DNA of 64,000 nt from assembly GCA_965240325.2 (NCBI GenBank), contig OZ251227.1:2790001-2854000 (forward strand). The letters run 5' to 3'. This DNA comes from Rebecca billardiae RCC1528. Lineage: Eukaryota; Haptophyta. A model generated the notes under the pieces. It made no database searches and had not been told where the DNA came from. It saw nothing but the letters and a program-made list of their open reading frames with translations. Within the stretch, counting starts at the first letter, position 1, and each line of letters starts with the position of its first letter. Made by a program: the position numbers and the translations under genes. Shown here in pieces: positions 42,801 through 54,800 of the stretch.

Positions 42801-45800
42801 GCTTTGGCGCGGACCGGCTCGGTGACCTCGACGGCGACAACGTGACCGAGCTGATGGTGAACTCGCTGGACAGCGCGAACAAGGGCGCGCTCTTCGTGCT
42901 GTTCATGCATCGCAACGGCACCGTGCGCGAGTACCAGAAGCTCGCGCAGGGCGTGGGCGGCTTCACGTCGACGCTCGACGCGGGCGACTTGTTCGGGGAG
43001 AGCCTGTCGGGGCTCGGCGATCTGGACGGCGACGGCGTGCCGGACGTGATCGCGGGCGCGACGAGCGACGACACGGGCGTGAGCGGCGGCGGCGCGGTGT
43101 ACGTGCTCCTGCTCAACGCGGATGGCACGGTGAAGGCGGAGCAGAAGATCGCCTCGGGCACGGGCGGGCTGAGCGCGAGCTTGGCTGCCGATGACTTCTT
43201 TGGGGGCGGCGTGGCGACACTGGGCGACGTTGACGGTGACGGCGTCGTCGACGTGCTGGTCGGCGCGCCCGGTGACGACACCGCCGCCACGAACGCAGGC
43301 GCCTTGTACGTGCTCTTCCTGCACGCGAATGGCACGGTGAAAGCGGAGCGGAAGCTCGTGCCTGACGGGAGCGACATGCCGCTCACGGCGAGCGCGTCGT
43401 GGGTGTTTGGAGTCGCGGTGGGCGGCGCGGGCGACCTGGACGGCGACGGCGTGCCTGATGCTCTGGTCGGCGCGACGGGCGTTGTCCGCACCGCCGGCAA
43501 GACCGGCGCCGCGTTTGTGGTCTACCTGAACGCTGACGGCAGCACCAAGCACGTGGACGAGATCAGCGCGGACGCGGGCGGCTTCACTGGGCCGCTCGCG
43601 CACGACGACGAGTTTGGCAGGAAGGTGGCCCTGCTCGGCGACCTGGACGGGGGCGGCAATCCGTCGATCATCGTGGGCGCGCCCAAGGATGCCCAAGGCG
43701 CGGCGTGGGTGCTCAAGCTGTCGGGCTACTACCCGCCGAGCCCGCCCTCGCCGCCGCCGAGCCCGCCGCCCGCCCCGCCGCCGAGCCCGCCGCCCGCGCC
43801 GACGGTGCGCGCGCAGCCCGAGTACCAGGCGTGCATCGCCGACCCGAGCACGTGCACCGCGCTCGATTTGAGCAGCCGCGTGCTCACCGGCGACATGCCC
43901 ACCGAGCTGGGCGAGCTGACGGCGCTCACACTCCTGGACCTCAGCACCAACTCCATCACCGGGCGCGTGCCGAGCGAGCTCGGTGCGCTGACGGCGCTCA
44001 CGAACCTCAGACTGCTTTACAACTCCATGACCGGCGCGCTGCCGACCGAGATGGGGAACCTCACCGCAGTCACCAACCTCGACGTGATGTTCAACAGCTT
44101 CGACTCGACGATCCCCACCGAGCTGGGCGGGATGGGCGCGCTGCTCGACTTGCAGCTGCAGTACAACTCGCTGACCGGCGCGGTGCCGACCGAGCTCGGC
44201 CGGCTCACGTCCCTCATCGAGCTCGACCTCGAGTACAGCTGGCTCACGGCCATGCCCACGGAGGTGGGCATGCTCACGGCGCTGCTCGACATCGATATCG
44301 TGGACGGTTCATTTATCGGCACGCTGCCGACCGAGATCGGCCAGCTTGGTGCGCTCGTCGAGTTCTGGTTCTACGACAACTACTTCACCGGCACCATGCC
44401 GACGGAGATGGGCACGATGACCGCCCTCACCCGCTTCGAGGTGTGGTCGAACAAGCTCACCGGCGGTGTGCCCACCGAGATTGGCAACATGACGAGCCTG
44501 GAGATACTCGCGGCGCACACGAACTCGCTGTCGACGCCCCTGCCCACCGAGCTCGGCCTCGTCGCCAGCATGGTCGGCCTCTCCCTCCAGCAGAACTCGT
44601 TTCAGTCGTCACTGCCGAGGGAGCTGGGCCAGCTGGCTAGCCTCGCAAGCATGATCATCTATACTGGGCAACTGACCGGCGGGCTGCCCACGGAGTTTGG
44701 CGACCTGGCAGCGCTCACGAACATGGACCTTGGCGACAACGCGCTGGCGGCCACGCTGCCGACGGAGCTGGGCCGGCTGGCCAGCCTGAACAAGCTTGCT
44801 GCAGGGATCAACGCGTTCACGGGCCCGCTGCCGACGGAGCTCGGCGCGCTGAACGCGCTCGATCACATCCAACTCTACCTCAACAGTCTGAACGGCACGC
44901 TGCCGACGACGCTGGGCAGTCTCACGCGCATGCACAACCTCCAGCTCGGATACAACTCGCTGCGCGGTACGCTGCCGTCGGAGATTGGGCTGCTCACCGC
45001 GATATCGCGCCTGGAGTTCGACAGGAACTCGCTGAGCGGCACGCTGCCGACGGCGCTCGGCCAGATCGCCGCGCTCGCGCTTTTCAACATCGGCACGAAC
45101 GCGGATCTGCTGGGCACGCTGCCCTCCGAGATCGGCGCGCTCGGCGCGCTCACCTCCTTTGACGTGACGTCGACGGGGGTGTGCGGCGACACGGCAGCGA
45201 CGGGGCTGAACGGCACAGGCGTGATCATCCCGGACCCGCTGTCCGCGTGCGCGTCGCCCACGCCGCCGCCGAGCCCGCCGCCGTCGCCGCCGCCGAGCCC
45301 GCCGCCCGCGCCGACGGTGCGCGCGCAGCCCGAGTTCCAGGCGTGCGAGGCGGACCCGAGCACGTGCACGACGCTTGGCGTGGCCAACCGCGGTCTCACG
45401 GGCACGCTGCCCACCGAGCTCGGCCTCTTCAGCGTGCTCACTGTTATCCACGCCCACCTGAACGGCCTCACGGGCCAGTGGCCCACCGAGATTGGTGGTC
45501 TGACGAGCTTGCAGTCCCTCTTGTTGAACAACAACGCGTTCGACGCGCCGCTGCCGACAGAGATCGGCGGTCTGACGAGCTTGCAGTCCTTCTGGTTGTA
45601 CAACAACTACGTGATCGGCGCGCCGCTGCCTACAGAGATCGGCCTCATGACCAGCCTCACCTCAGTGCGCACCTACCAGGCCGGGCTGACGGGCTCGCTG
45701 CCCACTGAGTTTGGCAACATGACGCAGTTGGGTGAGTTCTCGGCCGGCGGCAACTCGATCACGGGCACGATCCCGACGGAGGTTGGGCAGCTGACCGCTG

Positions 45801-48800
45801 CGGACGTGCTTCTCGTCTTCGACGCCAATTCGTTCACGGGCTCCGTGCCCACAGAGGTGGGCGCGCTCACGGCCCTCGACCGGTTTGGCTGGAACCAGAA
45901 CAGGCTCAACGGCACGGTGCCGACGGAGGTGGGCACGATGCGCGCGCTCAGTTGGCTCCATTTGCACAGCAACTCGATCACGGGCCAGATGCCCACCGAG
46001 CTCGGCAACATGACCGCCCTCACGACCCTACAGCTGCATATCAACTCGCTGACGGGGCCGATCCCGACCGAGCTCGGCCTCGCAGCCAGCATGGTCTATC
46101 TCGAGCTCTACTCGAACTCGTTTGAGGCGTCACTGCCGAGGGAGCTGGGCCAGCTGGCGAGCCTCGAAAACATGGTCATTTCTGGCGGGCAACTGACCGG
46201 CACGCTGCCCTCCGAGTTTGGTGACCTGGCAGCGCTCAAGAACATGGACCTTGCCGAAAACGCGCTGGCGGCCACGCTGCCGACGGAGCTGGGCCGGCTG
46301 GCCAGCCTGATCAAGCTTGATACCGCGATCAACGCGTTCACGGGCCCGCTGCCGACGGAGCTCGGCGCGCTGAACGCGCTCGAGACAATCCAGCTCTTCC
46401 TCAACAGTCTGAACGGCACGCTGCCGACGACACTGGGCAGTCTCACGCGCATGTTGGATTTCCAGCTCGGAGTCAACTCGTTGCGCGGCACGCTGCCGTC
46501 GGAGATTGGGCTGCTGACCTCGACGTGGCGCCTGGAGTTCAACACGAACTCGCTGAGCGGCACGCTGCCGACGACGCTCGGCCAGCTCGCCGCGCTCGCG
46601 CTTTTCAGCATCGCCACGAACCCGGACGTGCTGGGCACGCTGCCCTCGGAGATCGGCGCGCTCGGCGCGCTCACCGCCTTTGACGTGACGTCGACGGGGG
46701 TGTGCGGCGACACGGCAGCGACGGGGCTTAACGGCACAGGCGTGATCATCCCGGACCCGCTGACCGCGTGCGCGTCGCCCACGCCGCCGCCACCCGGTCC
46801 GCCACCGAGCCCACCGCCCGCGCCGACAGTGCGCGCGCAGCTCGAATTCCAGGCGTGCGAGGTCGACCCGAGCACGTGCACCTCGCTCGACCTCAGCAGC
46901 CGCGGTCTCACAGGCACGCTGCCCACCGAGCTCGGCCTCTTCAGCGCGCTCACCGAGCTGATTGTGGACGCGAACAGCCTCACTGGCCAGTGGCCCACCG
47001 AGATTGGCGGTCTGACGAGCTTGCAGTCATTCTTGGCGAACAACAACGCGTTCGGCGCGCCGCTGCCGACACAGATCGGCCTCATGACCAGCCTGACTGA
47101 AGTGCGCACCTACCAGGCCGGGCTGACGGGCTCGCTGCCCACTGAGTTTGGCAACCTGACGCAGCTGAGCAACTTCAACGCCGGCACCAACTCCATCACC
47201 GGCACGATCCCGACGGAGATTGGGCAGCTGACCGCTGCTGACAATCGTTTCAACTTTGAGGCCAATTCGTTCACGGGCTCCGTGCCCACAGAGGTGGGCG
47301 TGCTCACCGCTCTCGACTGGTTTGTCTGGAACCAGAACAGGCTCAACGGCACGGTGCCGACGGAGGTGGGCACGATGCGCGCGCTCCGTTTGCTCCATTT
47401 GCACACCAACTCGATCACTGGCCAGATGCCCACCGAGCTTGGCAACATGACCGCCCTCACGCGCCTTCAGCTGCAAAAAAACTCGCTGACGGGGCCGATC
47501 CCGACCGAGCTCGGCCTCGCAGCCAGCATGGTCAATCTCGAGCTCTACTCGAACTCGTTTCAGGCGTCATTGCCGAGGGAGCTGGGCCAGCTGACGAGCC
47601 TCACAACCATGGTCATCAGGTATGCGCAACTGACCGGCGGGCTGCCCACCGAGTTTGGCGACCTGGCGGCGGTCCTGAATACGGACCTCGGCGGCAACGC
47701 GCTGACGGCCACGCTGCCGACGGAGCTGGGCCGGTTGGCCAGCTTGACCTCTCTCTTAATGGGGGACAACGCGTTCACGGGCCCGCTGCCGACGGAGCTC
47801 GGCGCGCTGAACGCGCTCGAGAGAACCCAACTCTTCCTCAACAGTCTGAACGGCACGCTGCCGACGACGCTGGGCAGTCTCACGCGCATGCTCGACTTCC
47901 AGCTCGGAGTCAACTCGCTGCGCGGCACGCTGCCGTCTGAGATTGGGCTGCTGACCGCGATGTCGCGCCTGGAGCTCCACACGAACTCGCTGAGCGGCAC
48001 GCTGCCGACGACGCTCGGCCAGCTCGCCGCGCTCGCGCTTTTCAGCATCGATACGAACCCGGACGTGCTGGGCACGCTGCCCTCGGAGATCGGCGCGCTC
48101 GGCGCGCTCACTTCCTTTGTCGTGACGTCGACGGGGATGTGCGGCGACACGGCAGCGACGGGGCTGAACGGCACAGGCGTGATCGACCCGGACCCGCTGA
48201 CCGCGTGCGCGTCGCCCACGCCGCCGCCGAGCCCGCCACCGTCGCCGCCCCCGAGCCCGCCGCCCGCGCCGACGGTGCGCGCGCAGCCCGAGTTCCAGGC
48301 GTGCGAGGCCGACCCGTCGACGTGCACGGCGCTCAGCCTCGGCAGCCGCGCGCTCACGGGCACGCTGCCGACCGAGCTCGGCCTCTTCAGCGTGCTGACG
48401 CTTCTCCACGTCCATTCGAACAGCCTCGTAGGCGCGCTGCCCGCCGAGCTCGGCAACCTGACACAGCTGAGCTTCTTCAACGCCGGCACCAACTCACTCA
48501 CCGGCACGATCCCGGCTGAGCTGGCGCGTCTACCCACGCTGTTGCACTTTGAGTTCGACTACAACTCGCTCACGGGCGCGCTTCCCTCCGAGCTTGGCGA
48601 CGCGACCAGCCTCACTGTGCTGATCGCTGACCACTGCTCGTTCACGGGCCAGCTGCCGTCGGCACTCGGGCAGCTCACCAGGCTCTCGTACCTGACCGTG
48701 TCCGCAAACAGCCTCGCCGGCAGCCTGCCGACTGAGCTGGGCTTGCTGACGGCGGTCTCGCAATTCGCCATGTCGGTGAACCCGACGCTAGGGGGGACGC

Positions 48801-51800
48801 TGCCCACCGAGCTCGGCGCACTCACGGTGCTGCAGCGGTACTTGCTCGATGGCTGTGCGCTCAGCGGCACGGTGCCGACCGAGTTTGGACGGCACACGGC
48901 GCTCACCCACAGCTACCTCCAGAGCAACAACCCAGGGCTGACGGGCACGGTGCCGACTGAGTTTGGGCAGGTCTTCGCGCTCACGCAGCTCCGGGCGAAC
49001 TCGAACGCCCTCACCGGCCCGGTGCCGACGGAGCTCGGTGCCCTGACGAGGCTCGACGTGCTGTGGCTGCAGACCAACGCACTGAACGGCACCATCGCGA
49101 CGACGCTCGGCGAGCTGAGCGTGCTCAAGTACCTCGAGCTGAAATCGAACTCGCTCTCGGGCGAGATCCCGACGGAGCTGGGGCGGCTCGTCGGGCTCAG
49201 CTTGCTCTCGCTGAACACGAATGTGCTGAGCGGCCCGCTGCCCACGGAGCTCGCCTCGCTCAGCACGGCGCTCACCATCCACGTGCAGTCGAACGCTGGC
49301 CTCTCCGGCACGCTGCCGCCCAACCTTGGCAACCTCACCCAACTCACCTCGTTCGACGTGACGGGCACGGGCGTGTGCGGTGACGTCGAGAGCGGCGCGG
49401 TATCGCCGCCCTCGCTGCCGCAGTGCCCGTCGCCACCGAGCCCGCCGCCGTCGCCGCCGCCGAGCCCGCCGCCCGCGCCGACGGTGCGCGCGCAGCCCGA
49501 GTTCCAGGCGTGCGAGGCGGACCCGTCGACGTGCACGGCGCTCAGCCTCGGCAGCCGCGCGCTCACGGGCACGCTGCCCACCGAGCTCGGCCTCTTCAGC
49601 GTGCTCACTGAGCTGATCGTGGACGCGAACAGCCTCACCGGGCCGATCCCCACCGAGCTGGCGCGGCTGACCAACCTGACGACGCTCAATTTGATGACCA
49701 ACCAGCTCACCGGGCCGAGCCTCGACGTGTCCGTGCTCGCCAACATGAGCGCGCTCGTCACCCTCGACCTGGCGGGCAATCTGCTCACCGGCACAGTACC
49801 TACGGAGCTGGCGGCGTGGGCGCCGGCGCTGACGAGCCTCCAGCTCAACGGCGGCACGCTCGGCGGCACGCTGCCCTCGCAGCTCGGCGTTCTCACGCGC
49901 ATGGTCACTTTCGACTGCTCCTCGAACCAGGTGAGCGGCAGCGTGCCTACGGAGCTGGGCGCGTGGACGGCGATCACGAAGCTGGCGATCAGCTGGAACG
50001 GCGTGACGGGCCAGCTGCCGCACGAGCTGTTCGCCAACAAGCCCGTGCTCGAACACGTCGCGATCTCTGGCGTCTCGATCACCGGAGCGATCCCGAGCTC
50101 GCTCGGGGCGGCGACGGCGCTCACGCAGATCGGCATGCAGTACCTGACGCTGGCCGCGCCGCTGAACAGCACGGGGCTGGAGAACCTGGCCAAGCTCGAG
50201 CGCGTCGCGTTCGTGAGCGCAGGGCTGCTGGGCACGCTGCCGACCGAGCTCGGCCAGCTCACTTCGCTGGTCGAGTGGAAGTCAGCGACGAACGCGCTGA
50301 GCGGCACGCTGCCGACGCAGCTCGGTCTGCTCACACGGCTGTACTTGCTCGAGACTCCGAGCAACGCGCTGAGTGGCGAGCTGCCCAGCGAGCTCGGCAC
50401 GCTCACGGCGATGCAGTACTTGCGCTTCGACGGCAACGTGGACGTGTTCGGCACGCTGCCCACCGAGCTCGAGCTGCTGACCGCGCTCGTCACGCTCAAC
50501 GTGGCTTCGACCGGCGTGTGCGGCGACTCGGGCGCATTCAACGGCACGGGCGTGCTCACGCCGGACCCGCTGCCCGATTGCTCGCCGCCGCCCGGCCCGC
50601 CGCCGAGCCCGCCGCCGAGCCCGCCGCCAAGCCCGCCGCCGGGCCTGCCGCCGAGCCCGCCACCGAGCCCGCCACCGAGCCCACCGCCCAGCCCGCCGCC
50701 ACCCGCCCCGCCGCCGAGCCCACCGCCCAGCCCGCCGCCGTCGCCACCGCCCTCGCCACCCCCGCCGAGCCCGCCGCCGAGCCCGCCGCCGAGCCCGCCG
50801 CCGAGCCCGCCGCCGAGCCCGCCGCCGAGCCCGCCGCCAGGCCTGCCGCCGAGCCCGCCGCCGAGCCCGCCGCCGAGCCCGCCGCCAGGCCCACCGCCGA
50901 GCCCGCCGCCCAGCCCACCACCGAGCCCACCGCCAGGCCTGCCGCCGAGCCCGCCGCCAAGCCCGCCGCCAAGCCCGCCGCCGAGCCCGCCCCCACCCGC
51001 CCCGCCGCCGAGCCCGCCGCCGAGCCCGCCGCCGAGCCCGCCGCCGAGCCCGCCCCCGCCGAGCCCGCCGCCAAGCCCGCCACCATCACCGCCGCCGTCG
51101 CCGCCGCCGAGTCCGCCTCCGCCGCACCCACCGCCGAGCCCGCCGCCAGTGCCGCCACCGTCACCGCCACCCTCGCCGCCGCCGAGCCCGCCGCCGAGCC
51201 CGCCGCCGAGCCCGCCGCCGAGCCCGCCGCCGCCGAGCCCGCCGCCAAGCCCACCGCCCTTGCCACCTCCAAGCCCGCCCCCCAGCCCACCTCCTCCGAC
51301 GCCACCGCCCAGCCCGCCACCGTCGCCACCGCCCAGCCCGCCACCGAGCCCGCCGCCGCCGAGCCCGCCGCCGAGCCCGCCGCCATCGCCGCCACCGTCG
51401 CCTCCGCCGAGCCCGCCGCCGCCGAGCCCACCGCCGAGCCCGCCGCCTGCACCGCCACCCTCGCCGCCGCCGAGCCCTCCACCGCCCAACCCGCCCCCAA
51501 GCCCACCACCGAGCCCGCCGCCGGCGCCACCACCGGCGCCGCCGCCGCGTCCCCCGCCGAGCCCGCCGCCGAGCCCGCCGCCGAGCCCGCCGCCGCCGAG
51601 CCCGCCGCCCAGTCCGCCGCCGTCGCCGCCGCCGAGCCCGCCCCCCAGCCCGCCGCCACCAACGCCACCGCCGAGCCCGCCGCCGTCGCCACCGCCGAGC
51701 CCGCCGCCGTCGCCACCGCCGAGCCCGCCGCCGTCGCCACCGCCGAGCCCGCCGCCGTCACCACCGCCGAGCCCGCCACCGTCGCCACCGCCCAGCCCGC

Positions 51801-54800
51801 CGCCGAGCCCGCCGCCGCCGAGCCCACCGCCGAGCCCGCCGCCATCGCCACCACCGTCGCCTCCGCCGAGCCCGCCTCCGCCAAGCCCACCGCCGAGCCC
51901 GCCGCCGTCGCCGCCACCGTCGCCGCCACCGAGCCCTCCACCGCCCAACCCGCCCCCGAGCCCACCACCGAGCCCGCCACCGGCGCCACCGCCGTCGCCG
52001 CCGCCGAGCCCGCCGCCCAGCCCGCCACCCAGCCCGCCACCCAGCCCGCCGCCGCCGTCGCCGCCGCCGAGCCCGCCGCCGTCGCCACCGCCGAGCCCGC
52101 CGCCGTCGCCACCGCCGCCGTCGCCACCGCCGAGCCCGCCGCCGTCGCCACCGCCGAGCCCGCCGCCGTCACCACCGCCGAGCCCGCCACCGTCGCCACC
52201 GCCCAGCCCACCGCCGAGCCCGCCGCCGCCGAGCCCGCCGCCGAGCCCGCCGCCATCGCCACCACCGTCGCCACCACCGAGCCCGCCACCGCCAAGCCCA
52301 CCGCCGAGCCCGCCGCCGTCGCCGCCACCGTCGCCGCCGCCGAGCCCTCCACCGCCCAGCCCGCCCCCAAGCCCACCACCGAGCCCGCCACCGGCGCCAC
52401 CGCCGTCGCCGCCGCCGAGCCCGCCGCCAAGCCCGCCACCCAGCCCGCCACCCAGCCCGCCGCCGCCGAGCCCGCCGCCGAGCCCGCCGCCGTCGCCACC
52501 GCCGAGCCCGCCGCCCAGCCCGCCGCCGCCGTCGCCACCGCCGAGCCCGCCCCCGTCGCCGCCGCCGAGCCCACCGCCGTCACCACCGCCGAGCCCGCCG
52601 CCATCGCCACCGCCCAGCCCACCGCCGAGCCCGCCGCCGCCGAGCCCGCCGCCGAGCCCGCCGCCATCGCCACCACCGTCGCCACCGCCGAGCCCGCCGC
52701 CGCCAAGCCCGCCGCCGAGCCCGCCGCCGTCGCCGCCACCGTCGCCTCCGCCAAGCCCTCCACCGCCCAACCCACCGCCGAGCCCACCACCAAGCCCGCC
52801 ACCGGCGCCACCGCCGTCGCCGCCGCCGATCCCGCCGCCCAGCCCGCCACCCAGCCCGCCACCCAGCCCGCCGCCGCCGTCGCCACCGCCGAGCCCGCCG
52901 CCATCGCCACCGCCGAGCCCGCCGCCCAGCCCGCCGCCGCCGTCCCCACCGCCGAGCCCGCCGCCGTCGCCACCACCGAGCCCGCCGCCGTCACCACCGC
53001 CGAGCCCGCCGCCGTCGCCACCGCCGAGCCCGCCGCCGAGCCCGCCGCCGCCGAGCCCGCCGCCGAGCCCGCCGCCATCGCCACCACCGTCGCCACCACC
53101 GAGCCCGCCTCCGCCAAGCCCGCCGCCGAGCCCGCCGCCGTCGCCGCCACCGTCGCCTCCGCCGAGCCCTCCACCGCCCAGCCCACCGCCGAGCCCACCA
53201 CCGAGCCCGCCACCGGCGCCACCGCCGTCGCCGCCGCCGATCCCGCCGCCCAGCCCGCCGCCCAGCCCGCCACCCAGCCCGCCGCCGCCGTCGCCGCCGC
53301 CGAGCCCACCGCCGTCGCCACCGCCGAGCCCGCCGCCCAGCCCACCGCCGCCGTCGCCACCGCCGAGCCCGCCGCCGTCGCCACCGCCGAGCCCGCCGCC
53401 GAGCCCGCCGCCGCCGAGCCCGCCGCCGAGCCCGCCGCCAGCGCCGCCACCGTCGCCTCCGCCGAGCCCACCACCGCCGAGCCCGCCGCCGAGCCCGCCG
53501 CCGTCGCCGCCACCTTCGCCTCCGCCGAGCCCTCCACCGCCGAGCCCACCACCGAGTCCACCGCCGAGCCCGCCACCGGCGCCACCGCCATCGCCGCCGC
53601 CGAGCCCGCCGCCGAGCCCGCCGCCAAGCCCGCCACCCAGCCCGCCACCGCCGAGCCCGCCGCCGAGTCCGCCGCCGTCGCCACCGCCGAGCCCGCCGCC
53701 CAGCCCACCGCCACCGTCGCCACCGCCGAGCCCGCCGCCGAGCCCGCCGCCCGCGCCACCGCCGTCGCCGCCGCCGCGCCCGCCGCCGAGTCCGCCGCCC
53801 AGTCCGCCACCCAGCCCGCCGCCGCCGTCGCCGCCGCCGAGCCCGCCACCGTCGCCACCGCCGAGCCCGCCGCCCAGCCCACCGCCGCCGTCGCCACCGC
53901 CGAGCCCGCCACCGTCGCCGCCACCGTCGCCGCCGCCGAGCCCTCCGCCGCCAAGCCCACCGCCGAGCCCACCGCCATCGCCGCCACCATCGCCGCCGCC
54001 GAGCCCGCCACCGCCGAGCCCACCGCCGAGCCCGCCGCCATCGCCGCCGCCATCGCCGCCGCCGAGCCCTCCACCGCCCAGCCCACCGCCGAGCCCACCA
54101 CCGAGCCCGCCACCGGCGCCACCGCCGTCGCCGCCGCCGCGCCCGCCGCCCAGCCCGCCGCCCAGCCCACCACCCAGCCCGCCGCCGCCGTCGCCGCCGC
54201 CGAGTCCGCCGCCGTCGCCACCGCCGAGCCCGCCGCCCAGCCCACCGCCGCCGTCGCCACCGCCGAGCCCGCCGCCGTCGCCACCGCCATCTCCGCCACC
54301 GAGTCCGCCACCGCCAAGCCCGCCGCCGAGCCCGCCACCGTCGCCGCCCCCATCGCCTCCGCCGAGCCCGCCGCCGCCGAGCCCGCCGCCGAGCCCGCCA
54401 CCGTCGCCGCCACCGTCGCCTCCGCCGAGCCCTCCACCGCCGAGCCCGCCGCCGAGCCCACCGCCGAGCCCGCCACCGGCGCCACCGCCGTCGCCGCCGC
54501 CGAGCCCGCCGCCCAGCCCGCCGCCCAGCCCGCCACCCAGCCCGCCACCGCCGAGCCCGCCGCCGAGCCCGCCGCCCACGCCGCCGCCATCGCCACCGCC
54601 CAGTCCGCCGCCCCCCAGCCCGCCGCCAAGTCCTCCGCCGTCGCCACCGCCATCTCCGCCACCGAGTCCGCCACCGCCAAGCCCGCCACCGAGCCCGCCT
54701 CCATCGCCGCCACCGTCGCCTCCGCCGAGCCCGCCGCCGCCGAGCCCGCCGCCGAGCCCGCCGCCATCGCCGCCACCGTCGCCGCCGCCGAGCCCTCCAC

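Noticed and set aside
39044-43696. 1,550-codon minus-strand frame
   Set aside because: It repeats itself every 429 codons because it is antisense to the 1,287-bp triplication. Arg/His/Ala-rich composition shows it is a shadow.
48913-54579. 1,888-codon minus-strand Gly-rich frame, and similar minus-strand frames at 50556-55265, 55317-57914 and 56020-57963
   Set aside because: Mirror images of the CCG/TCG-rich polyproline tract. Gly-Gly-Gly-Leu and Gly-Ser-Ala repeats follow directly from the complement, and no domain is present.
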